Notes: generated from the letters alone by a model not told the origin. A DNA stretch of 64,000 nucleotides from Bog-473 sp963791455 (GCA_963791455.1 CAWBSM010000005.1:278053-342052); one strand, 5' to 3'. Positions 1-9,031 are shown, counted from the stretch's first letter. Numbers and translations are program-made.

Positions 1-157
1 ACTGTCCGTCGTCTGCGCTGTAGTCATTGTGGCCTCCCGGCATACAGGGTTTCTCAGCCACCATTTTCCGACGACTCGGCCGCACCCGCACCCGCGGGAT
101 CTACTGGTCTTGGGGAGGTGAAGTGGCCACCTTGGCCACGGCTACGAGCGGCCTGGT
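1..157. other. Non-coding edge stretch
   Basis: No convincing gene is visible before the end of the FtsH-like gene. The short open frames here lack a plausible ribosome binding site or a recognisable product. The stretch probably belongs to the same integrated element as the following genes, but nothing in it proves that. Confidence 0.4.
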
Positions 158-2206
158 TCAGGTGGACGCCGGAACTGGGAGCCGCAGCTCGGCGTGTGAC
201 GGCGCAGGTCTCTCCGAGGCTGCGAACCCGGCCGCCGCGTAGGAGGCGTCTGCGTCGAGACTCTCCGCCTTGACCAGGGCCATAGCCAGACTGTCCAACT
301 GTTGGCGATGTTCGGTAAGCAGGATCGTGACCTCCTTATGGGTGCGATCGACGATCTCTCGCACCTCCTGGTCCACGATCCACAGGGTGTGCGCAGAGAC
401 ACTCCTGGGGGCGTCCGAACCGCTGTTGGCATCGTCCGGCAACACGGTGACGGGCCCGAGCTGGGAGCTCATCCCCCAGCGTCCGACCATTTGTCTCGCG
501 ATCTTCGTCAAATGATCGAGGTCCGACTCGGCTCCCGTCGTCGGATGCGTGTACACGATCTCCTCAGCAACTCTGCCTCCGAGTGCCACCTTGATCTGCG
601 CCAAAAGCTCATCGGATGAGTAGGACACCCTGTCAGCAGTTGGCGTGGAGAGCGTGACACCAAGGGAGAGGCCGCGGGGCACGATCGAAATTTGGCGAAC
701 CGGGTCGGCCTCCGGCGTCAGCATGCCCACAAGGGCGTGGCCTGATTCGTGATAGGCGGTGCGTTCGCGGTCAGCCGGACTGAGCACAATGCCCCTTGGC
801 GTACCGAGAACGACCTTCTCGAGCGCGTCGCTGAAGTCGTGCGCGTCGATGAGCTCATGGCTACGCCGGGCCGCCAACAGGGCAGCCTCGTTGACGAGAT
901 TGGCGAGATCGGCACCCACCATTCCAGGGGTCAGCGCTGCGACGGCATCGAGATCGACACCCGGCGCGAGATGCACGGATCGAGCGTGGACGGCGAGGAT
1001 CTTGGTGCGACCGGCCCGGTCTGGGGCCGTCACCGCCACTCGCCGATCGAAGCGGCCAGGTCGCAGCAATGCCTCATCGAGGACATCAGGACGATTGGTG
1101 GCGCCGAGCACGATCACCGATTCGGTCGAGTCGAACCCATCCATCTCCGTGAGGATTTGGTCAAGAGTCTGTTCCCGTTCGTCGTCTGCGCCGGAAATCG
1201 CGGCGGCATTACGCGACCTGCCGACTGCGTCGAGCTCGTCAATAAAGATGATGGCCGGGCTCGTAGCCTTGGCCGTGGCAAACAGATCTCTGACCCGAGC
1301 AGCACCGACCCCGACGATGCCCTCGATGAACTCTGACGCCGAAACGGAGAAGTAAGCCGCGCTTGCCTCGCCGGCGACGGCCCGCGCCAAGAGAGTCTTC
1401 CCAGTCCCCGGCGGTCCGAACAGCAGCACGCCGCGTGGAATCCGCGCTCCGAGGCGAGTGTAGCGGTCCGGGTGCTTCAAGAAGTCCACGATTTCTGCCA
1501 GCTCCGTCTTGGCATCGTCAATGCCAGCGACATCGGCGAAGGTCACCGTGATCTGGTCGGGATCGATCTTTCGGGCCTGCGACCGACCGAACTTGCCGAG
1601 CGCACCCAGCCCCCCACCGGCGGAGGCTCGGCGCGCCAAGAGCACGAACAACAGAACCAGAAGAACCGTCGGCCCGAACCCAAGGAGCACGTCCTCCCAA
1701 ATGGGCGTCGCGGAGCTCGTCGACTGCGCGTTCACCTGCACGCCCTTCGCCTGGAGAAGCCGGGTCAGCTGTGCACTGTCCCAGAAGGTCGGCACCTGTG
1801 TCGAAAACAGGTCCGTGGCCGGCGCGTGGCGATCACCGACGGGGTATCGAACGTTCGTCGTGAATGTACCTTGAACGGCGTTTCCCGTCGTCGTGATCGA
1901 CTTCACGTCGCCAGCATTCAAGCGGGACAGGAAGTAGGGGCTGAAAGGCACGGTGACCCGAGTTTTGGAGGCTGGTCGTGCCATGACGAAAGCACCCCAG
2001 TTCAACAGCAGCAGGATGGCGACGGCAACCCAGAACCAAGAAAGGCGGTGCACCGGCGGCCTTGTTTGTGCGCTTCCTCGAGGACCGGCGTCGTTGCTTG
2101 GAATCTGCTTCGGGGCACCCCGCGCCCCACCACGAGGAGTCGTTGCCGATGCCGTCGTGGTGTCGGGGCCCCGCTGGGACACAATCTTGTCCGAGTCGTC
2201 GCTCAT
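158..2206 (-). CDS. ftsH: FtsH-family ATP-dependent zinc metalloprotease
   Basis: A membrane-anchored AAA+ protease that would unfold and degrade membrane and soluble proteins. A hydrophilic Ser/Thr/Pro-rich N-terminus (about 55 residues) is followed by a membrane segment near 57-76, an extracytoplasmic domain, and a second membrane segment near 172-193. The AAA domain has Walker A GPPGTGKT (about 264-271), Walker B IIFIDELDA (about 319-327) and the RPGRFDRR arginine finger. The peptidase has the zinc motif HESGH (about 485-489) and a downstream acidic ligand in ESDLDHL. Every catalytic residue is present, so it should be active. At about 682 residues it is of normal FtsH length. GTG at 2209 is an alternative start; ATG at 2206 has GGAG at suitable distance. 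It lies on the putative tRNA-Lys element, so it is probably an accessory copy rather than the housekeeping FtsH. Confidence 0.9.
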   Translation of the reverse strand: MSDDSDKIVSQRGPDTTTASATTPRGGARGAPKQIPSNDAGPRGSAQTRPPVHRLSWFWVAVAILLLLNWGAFVMARPASKTRVTVPFSPYFLSRLNAGDVKSITTTGNAVQGTFTTNVRYPVGDRHAPATDLFSTQVPTFWDSAQLTRLLQAKGVQVNAQSTSSATPIWEDVLLGFGPTVLLVLLFVLLARRASAGGGLGALGKFGRSQARKIDPDQITVTFADVAGIDDAKTELAEIVDFLKHPDRYTRLGARIPRGVLLFGPPGTGKTLLARAVAGEASAAYFSVSASEFIEGIVGVGAARVRDLFATAKATSPAIIFIDELDAVGRSRNAAAISGADDEREQTLDQILTEMDGFDSTESVIVLGATNRPDVLDEALLRPGRFDRRVAVTAPDRAGRTKILAVHARSVHLAPGVDLDAVAALTPGMVGADLANLVNEAALLAARRSHELIDAHDFSDALEKVVLGTPRGIVLSPADRERTAYHESGHALVGMLTPEADPVRQISIVPRGLSLGVTLSTPTADRVSYSSDELLAQIKVALGGRVAEEIVYTHPTTGAESDLDHLTKIARQMVGRWGMSSQLGPVTVLPDDANSGSDAPRSVSAHTLWIVDQEVREIVDRTHKEVTILLTEHRQQLDSLAMALVKAESLDADASYAAAGFAASERPAPSHAELRLPVPAST

Positions 2207-2348
2207 CACCAGCTCCGGTCCGGAGCAGCCGGTCGTCGCTGCACCAGCGCTCGCCTTTGCATTGTCGAGTCTCCCTCCACTGAATTCCCTTGGAGGCTGC
2301 CACTGAGAACGGACGATGGCGTCCGTGAAAGGCCCTGGTCTCTATCCC

Positions 2349-2918
2349 TCAGGCTCCCCGTGCACCTAGGTTCCCTCGCGCAGTGCGACGGGTCATCGCC
2401 CGCCCGAAAATGGTCGCAGCCAACACCGTGCTCGTACCGAACGCCACGTGGACGGACAGGTCTCTCTTCAATGTCTGCTCGTCATAGCTCCAGATTGGTT
2501 CGTAGAGCTTCATGGCCGGAAGGATGGCGTAGCCGGAGGCAAATGCGCTGAGACCGAGGAGCGGTCCGGCCACCACGTCCCAGGGACTGGGTCGTCCTCG
2601 GCCGACAATGGCGTACGCCACACCCCAGCTCAGGCCAGTGGCCCAGTGGACCGCGTTGACGGTGGTCCGCGCCGCGGAATCCGGCAGGTCCCGACCCGTC
2701 AGAGTCGAGACAAGTCGTCTACCAACTTGTCCTGGGGTTGACGCGTCCTGCCAACACTTCGCCGACTCGCTGGTCTCCCATCCGAAGAACCCGATTGTCC
2801 CCCCATCTCTGCGATAGCGGGCGTAGAGGGCCGCGTCCATGGTGGCGGTTCCGATCGTTCCCGCCAGGACTCCCGTGCAGAGAGATGTGACCCGCGAACC
2901 TCGGCCACGAAAGCGCAT
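2349..2918 (-). CDS. Small integral membrane protein, DUF1440-like (tentative)
   Basis: A protein of about 189 residues with several hydrophobic segments: one near the N-terminus (TGVLAGTIGTATMDA), others around HWATGLSWGVAYAIVG and GPLLGLSAFASGYAI, and one near the C-terminus. It is probably an inner-membrane protein. I start it at the ATG encoding MRFRGRG, because the longer open frame runs through the downstream end of the neighbouring secreted-protein gene and has unlike composition. The pattern recalls DUF1440/YagU-type proteins, but this is an impression and no function is claimed. It lies between the FtsH-like protease and a secreted protein, all on the minus strand, and could be co-transcribed with them. 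Confidence 0.55.
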   Translation of the reverse strand: MRFRGRGSRVTSLCTGVLAGTIGTATMDAALYARYRRDGGTIGFFGWETSESAKCWQDASTPGQVGRRLVSTLTGRDLPDSAARTTVNAVHWATGLSWGVAYAIVGRGRPSPWDVVAGPLLGLSAFASGYAILPAMKLYEPIWSYDEQTLKRDLSVHVAFGTSTVLAATIFGRAMTRRTARGNLGARGA

Positions 2919-3055
2919 CTGATTCGTCGTTGTGCGTGCGATTCCCACGAATGCTCTCCTCTCCCATCTGGACTCTGGTAAGAGACCCAACGCCGGCGCC
3001 ACCCGCAATCGGGATGGCGCCGACGTTGATCTCGATGTTTGGGAGGAGCTCCTGA

Positions 3056-3730
3056 TCAGCTCTGAGGCCCAAACACGGCTCCCCACAGCTGGCGGACTGG
3101 CGCCGTCGGGTGGCTGGCGTTGATCTGGAGTCGAGCGACCCGGATCTGTGCGGGCACGATGGCCGGGTTGACGTAGTAGGTCATCCCGTAGGGATGGGTG
3201 AACTCCCGGTTGGCGCCGTTGACCAAGGCGAAGGCCCCCTTCACCGACGAGACCGCGGTGTCGATGATCCAGACCGTTGTGCCTGGAGTGCTGCACGGCT
3301 GCAGCGTCAGACCCTCGTTCTGATAGGGCTTCGTGGCCAGGCCTGCGCACAGGCCTGTCGGCTTGCCGAGCGGCGCGTACTCGATCTGCGCCGCCATGTC
3401 CCCCGAGTATTCGTGATCCACGGTGGCGGAGACCTTGCCCGAGGTGTAGAAGCTCGTCACTGTGCCGCCGAGCGGCAGCAAGTCCTCCGCCGGGTTCGTG
3501 TCGCTGATGCGGAAGAGCTCAGTGGGCACACCCGCGTGCGCCACGCCGCCCCGTACCGTCTCGACGAATCCCGGATTGGTGGTCGTGCCGTACTCTGCGC
3601 TGAAGATGCCGATGCAGCTGCTGCCGCATTGCGGTGTCCCCGCAGATGCCGACGCGGCTCCAATGGTCGTCACGCCTCCGAAGGCGGCGAGGCTCGCCAA
3701 AACGGCGAGCACCTTGACTTTGACTGACAT
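3056..3730 (-). CDS. Secreted protein of unknown function
   Basis: 224 residues beginning MSVKVKVLAVLASLAAFGG, a clear Sec signal peptide likely cleaved near the ASA-SAG stretch around residue 30. The mature part has paired cysteines (CGSSC) near its N-terminus and two more further on, suggesting disulfides outside the cytoplasm. The start is chosen because a GAAAGGAAAG ribosome binding site precedes it and the signal peptide begins exactly there. The longer frame adds 24 non-signal-like residues. I do not recognise a family. Its divergent neighbour is a VOC protein. Confidence 0.7.
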   Translation of the reverse strand: MSVKVKVLAVLASLAAFGGVTTIGAASASAGTPQCGSSCIGIFSAEYGTTTNPGFVETVRGGVAHAGVPTELFRISDTNPAEDLLPLGGTVTSFYTSGKVSATVDHEYSGDMAAQIEYAPLGKPTGLCAGLATKPYQNEGLTLQPCSTPGTTVWIIDTAVSSVKGAFALVNGANREFTHPYGMTYYVNPAIVPAQIRVARLQINASHPTAPVRQLWGAVFGPQS

Positions 3731-4031
3731 GTTTGCTTTCCTTTCGTTTGGCGAACTCCCGCGCTGCACCCGGGGAACGCACCTGGTCGGCCATGGGAGC
3801 ACCCCGCGGCACGCCGTTCATTGGCCCACTTTTCGCCGTCATGTCGCGCCCGTTACAACCACGGGTGATGCGCTCTGTTGGGTCGATTCCAGACTCGTCA
3901 GGTCACGCCGCCAGCGACTTCACGGGCCTGCCAAGAGACTCTCGCACCGGGAACCAGGGTTTCCCACGGGTGCCACGGAAAGCAATCTGCCGCCAGCCTT
4001 GCGAGGACGGTTCTCGTTCAAGGAGCTTCTC
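3731..4031. other. Divergent intergenic region
   Basis: About 300 bases between the secreted-protein gene (minus strand) and the VOC gene (plus strand). It should hold promoters for both. Ribosome binding sites are visible at each edge (GGAAAG rightward of 3730, AAGGAGC before 4032). I see no riboswitch, RNA gene or repeat in it. Confidence 0.4.
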
Positions 4032-4514
4032 ATGAGTACAACGGAAATCAAGACGGACACATCCCCAGCAGACCTGGGTCAGCTGTGCGATCTCAGTCTC
4101 GAGGTCGTCACGCTCCCGGTGACGGATGTCGACAGGGCGAAGGACTTCTACGCCAGCCTGGGGTGGCGCTTCGACGCTGACATCGTCGTTGGAGATCACT
4201 ACCGAGCGGTCCAGTTCACACCGACACACTCTGGCTGCTCTATTGCGTTCGGCAAGGGCCTGACCGACGCCGAGCCGGGCTCGGCCCAACGCATGATCCT
4301 GGCCGTTTCGGACATCGACACGGCTCGGGCGGCCTTGGAGGCGAAAGGGATCGAGGTGAGCGAGGTCTTCCACCTCGCCGGCGGACGGGTCCCCGGGCGA
4401 GACCCAGAGAACCGGTCCTACAAGACCTGGGCATCGTTCAGCGACCCGGATGGCAACGGGTTCCTGCTGCAGGAGATCACGACCCGGCTGCCGGGACGTG
4501 TCTGGGAGGACTGA
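4032..4514 (+). CDS. VOC (glyoxalase/bleomycin-resistance-like) family protein
   Basis: 160 residues with the paired beta-alpha-beta-beta-beta layout of the vicinal oxygen chelate fold. The first module contains LEVVTLPVTDVDRAKDFYASLGW; the second contains MILAVSDIDTARAALEAKGIEV and ends in SFSDPDGNGFLLQEI, the usual C-terminal metal-ligand strand. Such proteins are dioxygenases, isomerases, or binding proteins for small molecules, and the sequence alone does not choose between them. The ATG at 4032 follows AAGGAGC, so the upstream extension of the open frame is rejected. An alpha/beta hydrolase follows on the same strand about 135 bases later. Confidence 0.85.
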   Translation: MSTTEIKTDTSPADLGQLCDLSLEVVTLPVTDVDRAKDFYASLGWRFDADIVVGDHYRAVQFTPTHSGCSIAFGKGLTDAEPGSAQRMILAVSDIDTARAALEAKGIEVSEVFHLAGGRVPGRDPENRSYKTWASFSDPDGNGFLLQEITTRLPGRVWED

Positions 4515-4650
4515 GTTGACCCGCATCCGCCCACCCGCTCACAGCGCGTCCCCCGGAGCGCCGCAGCTGGCCGAGATCGACGGCTGGTTGCGGCGCTCCG
4601 CCCTATTGCGCACACGCGTCTCTGCGTGTGCCTTCTCAGAGGAGACATCG

Positions 4651-5508
4651 ATGGCATCGCAGAGTTCGACTGCAACGGGTTATGCCGCCGCACCCAACAG
4701 GCTGGTCCAGGCTCCAAATGGCCTGGAGTATGCGTACAGGGACGTGGGAGCAGGCGAGCCGGCGCTCCTCTTGTTTCAGCACTTTCGAGGAAACCTCGAC
4801 AATTGGGACCCAGCCCTCATCGACGGCCTGGCGGCAAACCGGCGGGTCGTGACATTCGACAATGCCGGTGTCGGCGGCTCGACGGGTGCGACCCCCCACA
4901 CCATCAGAGAGATGGCCGTCGATGCTCTCGCCTTCGTGGAGGCGCTAGAACTCGAGCGCGTTGACCTCCTTGGCTACTCGATCGGCAGCTTCGTGGCCCA
5001 GGAGGTGGCCCTGATCCGTCCCGACCTGATCAACCGGATTGTGTTGGCCTCTTCGGCACCGCAGGGAGCCCCCGGCATGCACGGATGGCACCGGCAGGTG
5101 ATCGAGGCGGTCGGCCGGCCGGGCACCAATCCCGAGGGCTATCTCGGCGTCTTCTATACGGACTCGCCCGAGAGCTCAGCAGCGGGGAAGCTATCCCTGG
5201 GTCGCATGTTCGCTCGAACGGAGGACCGGGATGGGCAGGTGAGCTGGGGGACGCGACTTGCTCAATATGACGCTGTCTGCGCATGGGGGATCCCAAACCA
5301 CTCGGCGCTGGAACGAGTCACGGCAATCAAGTGTCCCATCTTGGTTGCGAACGGCGACAGCGATCCTATGGTGCTCCCCCGATACTCCTACCTTTTGGCG
5401 GGACTCTTGCCTGACGCCCGAGTGCAGATCTACGAGGATGCCGGGCACGGATTTCTCTTCCAGCACCATGACGAGTTCACGGAAGACCTCGACGCCTTCC
5501 TGAGCTGA
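4651..5508 (+). CDS. Alpha/beta fold hydrolase
   Basis: 285 residues of the classic alpha/beta hydrolase fold. Visible features are the oxyanion-side segment HFRGNLDNWDP, the strand VTFDNAGVGGS, the nucleophile elbow GYSIGS, an acid in NGDSDPMV, and the catalytic histidine in DAGHGFLF. The GxSxG serine, aspartate and histidine are all present, so it should be catalytically competent. The family includes lactonases, esterases and haloperoxidase-like enzymes; the substrate is unknown. The start ATG has AGAGGAGA about 6 bases upstream. It lies on the putative integrated element beside a VOC gene, and the two may act on the same compound. Confidence 0.88.
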   Translation: MASQSSTATGYAAAPNRLVQAPNGLEYAYRDVGAGEPALLLFQHFRGNLDNWDPALIDGLAANRRVVTFDNAGVGGSTGATPHTIREMAVDALAFVEALELERVDLLGYSIGSFVAQEVALIRPDLINRIVLASSAPQGAPGMHGWHRQVIEAVGRPGTNPEGYLGVFYTDSPESSAAGKLSLGRMFARTEDRDGQVSWGTRLAQYDAVCAWGIPNHSALERVTAIKCPILVANGDSDPMVLPRYSYLLAGLLPDARVQIYEDAGHGFLFQHHDEFTEDLDAFLS

Positions 5509-5619
5509 AGTCGGTCGCAGGACCCTGCCCCGGCAAAGCGACCTTCGTCGGGGTTTAGACTTGAGGAGCTCGCGAGCTGATCGTCTGGCTTGGCGGCCGT
5601 GGCGAAGACAGTTGGTCGC

Positions 5620-6084
5620 CTAGTCTCCACGATCGAATGTGCACGCATAGCCTGCCTCGAGGACGCGCTGAATGGCGCAGAACTCTTGCCGAGACGTCGG
5701 CAATTCCAGGACCGTGAGCGAGCGGCGCCGCTCGAGGGGCTCGGTGCCGACCGCCCATCCGTTCCCAACCGCCTTACGAGCCAGTGCCGCCGGAAGCACC
5801 ACGAGGATCCCTGGCTCAGAGCCCCATGTGTCGTTTCGCACCTTCAGTGCGAACCAGGGCGCCTTGCGTGAGAGGGGTGGACAGTCAATTGCCAACATCC
5901 TGATGATGCCGTCCCTATTGCTACGACTTTCTTCGACCCACGGAAAACTCGATGCCCATGCGTAGAGCTCGTCCAACATCGCATCGAAATCCCAAGCGTC
6001 GGGGAAGTGTCGCGCCGGGGAGGGGTCCTTGACCGACTGACGGAGATGCCGCAATCGGCGCGCACTCGTTCTAGCGCTGAACAT
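5620..6084 (-). CDS. Hypothetical protein
   Basis: 154 residues, no signal peptide or membrane segment, with an Arg-rich N-terminus and a compact mixed alpha/beta pattern afterwards. The start at 6084 is preceded by a purine-rich GGGGAAGGGG; the longer frame adds an Arg/Ser-rich stretch that looks non-coding. I do not recognise the family. The later half (GWAVGTEPLERRRSL and so on) faintly resembles DUF5519-like or MmcQ-like proteins, which is too weak to name. It converges on the alpha/beta hydrolase gene. Confidence 0.45.
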   Translation of the reverse strand: MFSARTSARRLRHLRQSVKDPSPARHFPDAWDFDAMLDELYAWASSFPWVEESRSNRDGIIRMLAIDCPPLSRKAPWFALKVRNDTWGSEPGILVVLPAALARKAVGNGWAVGTEPLERRRSLTVLELPTSRQEFCAIQRVLEAGYACTFDRGD

Positions 6085-6507
6085 TGTTCCGGCCCCTTCC
6101 CCCGACCTGACGAAATGGCACCGGGACTCGGATGAGGCGGCGCTCCGGCGTCGCCGCGGTCGTTTGGCTCGATATCCAGAGCCTTGCCGGGAGAGCGAAC
6201 GGCCTGGTGACCACTCGAGCCATCGCCTTTCGGTAGCGGGCAAACTCGCCCATTCGATCCCTTCGCATCGTCAACACGGGTGTTCTCCTTGCAGTCGCTG
6301 ACCCTCATTCGACGGTCGCGCTCGCGCAGTCGCGGTCGCGCCCGGAAAGGTCCCTGGTTGGCGTCGTTCGGGGATAGCGACGGTCAGGGACGCAGCGTCG
6401 CTACCCGAAGGCCCGGGATCTCTACCGGTGCGAGCCGGTCGTCGATCGCCCCACAGTGTGCTGGGTCCCCAGGAAACGGCACATCGGCCGGCGAAGGAGG
6501 AAGCACG
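6085..6507. other. Divergent intergenic region
   Basis: About 420 bases between the hypothetical gene (minus) and the first NTF2-like gene (plus). Open frames extend into it but lack start signals. It probably contains promoters for both directions. I see no RNA gene, repeat or clear operator. Confidence 0.35.
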
Positions 6508-6933
6508 ATGACTTTTCGAGATCCGGCTTACCTCGGAAACGCAGATGCCCAGGAGCGCCACATCGGCTACTCCCCCGAGTGGCTGGACAGATTGGCAGAC
6601 GACGTGACGCTCGAGGGTGCTGCCATACAGGGCTTGGTCGAGGGGGCCCAGAACGTGAGAGAGGTCGTTGCTCGCCTCGGAAAGCTCCAGGAGTTCCAAG
6701 AGGTCGACTACGACGGGAAGTGTGCCCACAACTGCCGGCTCGAGGATTACGTGACACAGATTCAGGGCCAGCCGACCGGCGTCGTAACCATGACGTATCA
6801 CGACGACTCGGGGACGGTCGAGCACGTGATTATCAACCATCGACCTCGAAGCTCGGTGGTGCTCGTCTCTGACCTGCTGGGCCGGGAGTTCGTGGCGTCA
6901 CCCCTCGACGAGCATTTCGGCGCGGAATCCTGA
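6508..6933 (+). CDS. NTF2-like (SnoaL-type) fold protein, copy 1
   Basis: 141 residues, start ATG with a strong AAGGAGG seven bases upstream. It aligns by eye with the next gene over its whole length: both have W-LDRLA-DVT-EGA, then a V-DY-T-x-QGQPTGV-type stretch, then the strand ending VNHRP or INHRP. This is the pattern of cone-shaped NTF2-like/SnoaL proteins, whose members include isomerases, cyclases and binding domains. The histidine and acidic residues in the pocket are shared by both copies. Thirty-seven bases separate the two genes, so they are likely one transcript and arose by tandem duplication. Confidence 0.65.
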   Translation: MTFRDPAYLGNADAQERHIGYSPEWLDRLADDVTLEGAAIQGLVEGAQNVREVVARLGKLQEFQEVDYDGKCAHNCRLEDYVTQIQGQPTGVVTMTYHDDSGTVEHVIINHRPRSSVVLVSDLLGREFVASPLDEHFGAES

Positions 6934-6970
6934 CAGGTCTTTTGGTCCACGAACACAGGAGAACATTGCT

Positions 6971-7411
6971 ATGAGCGAGCGCAGACCTTTGTACGCCGGC
7001 AGCGGTGATCCGTCCAAGCGACGCCATGACTACTACCCCTGGTGGCTTGATCGCCTGGCACCCGACGTGACGGGGGAAGGTGCCTTCATGCAAGGGGCCG
7101 CCCAGGGCCCGGACGAGATCCACGCAATCGTCGGGTTCGCTCGGGAGCTCTACGAGGGACAGGAATTCCGATTCGTGGGCGATAGCGGACCTGACCAATT
7201 TGTGGAGGACTACACATCTGCGGTTCGTGGACAGCCCGTCGGAGTGATGGTCACGGTGACCCGCAATGAGCAAGGAGAATGCCAACGCCTCGTGGTGAAC
7301 CATCGGCCCCTTGAGGCGGTGCTGCTCTTGAAGGAACTCATGCGCGAGAAGTTCGCTGGCACAGCGATGGAGCGCATCTTCGTCGACGAACAGAAGCCAT
7401 CTTCGAGCTGA
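6971..7411 (+). CDS. NTF2-like (SnoaL-type) fold protein, copy 2
   Basis: 146 residues, ATG preceded by AGGAGAA. It is a diverged duplicate of the gene just upstream. Shared elements include PWWLDRLAPDVTGEGAFMQG, the EDYTSAVRGQPVGV strand and VVNHRPLEAVLLL. Divergence is large enough that the duplication is old, so the pair may work as a heterodimer or on related substrates. No signal peptide is present. The gene is followed by about 235 bases without a gene before the convergent end of the recombinase gene. Confidence 0.65.
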   Translation: MSERRPLYAGSGDPSKRRHDYYPWWLDRLAPDVTGEGAFMQGAAQGPDEIHAIVGFARELYEGQEFRFVGDSGPDQFVEDYTSAVRGQPVGVMVTVTRNEQGECQRLVVNHRPLEAVLLLKELMREKFAGTAMERIFVDEQKPSSS

Positions 7412-7646
7412 TCGACGGGTGCGATGACGGCACCTCACCAAAGACGCCGACACGACGCTCAAGATCAGTGGATGTGGCCCTTAAGGAGCACCGGCCAATG
7501 GATGATGCCGACGTGATCAGACCTGTCGAGCCGCCCGGAGTGTCACGCATTCGGACTTCGCAACACCGGACCCAGAAATGAGGAAACACGAAGAGTGACC
7601 GCACTATCGCGGTGTAGGCGACGAGCTCGTTAAGCCATCGACGCGC

Positions 7647-8825
7647 TTAGCGGCGATCCTCAGGACCGCCTGTTGGTAGGACTCCTCTGCTCAGGACGGA
7701 TCCGATCGTGGCAGCGGCATCTCGATCTGACTCGGCGACAAAGTGGGCATAGACGCCAAGTGTTGTTGCAGCATTTGCATGACCCAGACGACCGCTGACT
7801 GTCCGCACGGGCACGCCTTCGGCCAAGAGCCGCGTGGCCGTGAAGTGCCGAAGATCATGGAGTCGGACGCCGCCAAGACCGACGGATTTGCGGATCCGGA
7901 TGAACCGTTTGGTCACCTCGTTGGGAACCCACGGTCGACGACCATCAGGATCAACCGAGAAAACATACGCGGACTTCCGGAGATGCGTCCCGCATTCGGC
8001 AGCTCGCTCCTCGTAGGCCGTTCGGTGACCTTCGAGTTCCTCAACTGAGCCATCATCGAGAGCCACTCGACGCGCCGAGTGCGCCTTGGTGTCCTTCTCG
8101 ATGAGCTCGGCTCCGCGACCCTCAACGAGGGATCGCTCAATGAGCATTGTGCCGTGCCCGATGTCGACGCTTTCCCATTTGAGCGCGCAGAGCTCGCCCC
8201 TTCGTGCCCCAGTAGTCGCGGCCAGCAAGAGGAAGCACGCCATCTCGGGGTCGAGCTTCTTCGCCTGGTCGATGAGCTCAAGAACCTGGGTGGGATTGGG
8301 TGGACTAACGGGGCGAGTATGAACCCTGGGCGGCGATGCCAGCGTCGCCGGGTTGGTAGCAATCCATCCCCAGCGATGGGCCTGATGTAGTGCTCGTCGT
8401 ATCACCGCGTGGGTCTGGCGGATGGTCGCCGGAGACAGTGGCGTACCGCCTTCTCCTCCGCTCTCACGAAGCTGTCCGTAAAACCCGTCGAGCTGATCAG
8501 TCCTCAATTTGTTCAGAGGTACCTTTCCAACTGCTGGATCGATGTAGCAGCGGATGATTCGCTCGTAGCCTCGTACCGTTGACGGTGACAGGTCCTCCCT
8601 CACCAGGTCGAGCCAGCGCTGGATCAACTCAGTCAGAGTTGTGTCGCCAGCGCCGTGGCCTCCGCCAGCGACCTCGGTCACGAAGCGGGCCAGCTCGGCC
8701 TCTGCGGCACGTTTACCGCCCCGGAAAGTCCGGGTTTTGTACTTCTCGCGTCCCGTTACCGGATCCCGGCCGACATATGCACGAAGTTCCCAAGCGTCGC
8801 CGCGCTCTCGCAGGTGACCTCGCAT
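7647..8825 (-). CDS. Tyrosine recombinase (phage/element integrase)
   Basis: A site-specific recombinase that would insert and excise the element at the adjacent tRNA-Lys. From the chosen start (MRGHLRERGD, 392 residues) it has an arm-binding N-terminal domain (about 1-60), a SAM-like core-binding domain (about 62-160) and the catalytic domain. All catalytic residues are visible: Arg208 in TGARRGEL, Lys247 in KDTKAHSARR, His323 and Arg326 in HDLRH, His349 in GRLGHA, and nucleophile Tyr359 in GVYAHF. GGGAGGTGG lies just upstream of the ATG at 8825, so the longer frame starting at 8897 is rejected. It appears intact and functional. Confidence 0.95.
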   Translation of the reverse strand: MRGHLRERGDAWELRAYVGRDPVTGREKYKTRTFRGGKRAAEAELARFVTEVAGGGHGAGDTTLTELIQRWLDLVREDLSPSTVRGYERIIRCYIDPAVGKVPLNKLRTDQLDGFYGQLRESGGEGGTPLSPATIRQTHAVIRRALHQAHRWGWIATNPATLASPPRVHTRPVSPPNPTQVLELIDQAKKLDPEMACFLLLAATTGARRGELCALKWESVDIGHGTMLIERSLVEGRGAELIEKDTKAHSARRVALDDGSVEELEGHRTAYEERAAECGTHLRKSAYVFSVDPDGRRPWVPNEVTKRFIRIRKSVGLGGVRLHDLRHFTATRLLAEGVPVRTVSGRLGHANAATTLGVYAHFVAESDRDAAATIGSVLSRGVLPTGGPEDRR

Positions 8826-8958
8826 GCCCACCTCCCGCCGGCTGCTCTCTCGATTTGCGGGAGACGCCGCTAGCCAAACAGTAGCATTCAGTAGCATCGG
8901 CTTCCACAGCGGGAGAGGACTCGGCGTTGTTTAAGCCCTTGTGCTGGTGTTTTATCGG

Positions 8959-9031
8959 TGGGCCGCCCGGGTCTCGATCCCGGCACCTTGGGATTAAAAG
9001 TCCCCTGCTCTTCCGGATGAGCTAGCGGCCC
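8959..9031 (-). tRNA. tRNA-Lys (UUU), probable attachment site
   Basis: A 73-nt cloverleaf on the minus strand. The acceptor stem GGGCCGC/GCGGCCC is perfect and the discriminator is A. The anticodon loop CTTTTAA reads UUU. The T stem CCGGG/CCCGG closes a loop in which T54 is replaced by A. CCA is not encoded (the next bases are CCG). The anticodon stem has one mismatch at its outer pair. Its 3' end points directly at the tyrosine recombinase gene 134 bases away, the usual geometry of an element integrated at a tRNA 3' end. Confidence 0.93.

Noticed and set aside
5509..5619. Possible terminator between the convergent hydrolase and hypothetical genes
   Set aside because: A GGTCGC/GCGACC pairing is visible, but the loop is long and no T run follows on either strand.
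8826..8897. Upstream start of the recombinase at 8897
   Set aside because: The added residues are unlike integrase N-termini, while GGGAGGTGG precedes the ATG at 8825.
1..8958. Second attachment-site copy of the tRNA-Lys 3' end inside the window
   Set aside because: Scanning by eye for the T-arm and acceptor sequence found no duplicate left of the recombinase, so the element's other end is assumed to be outside.
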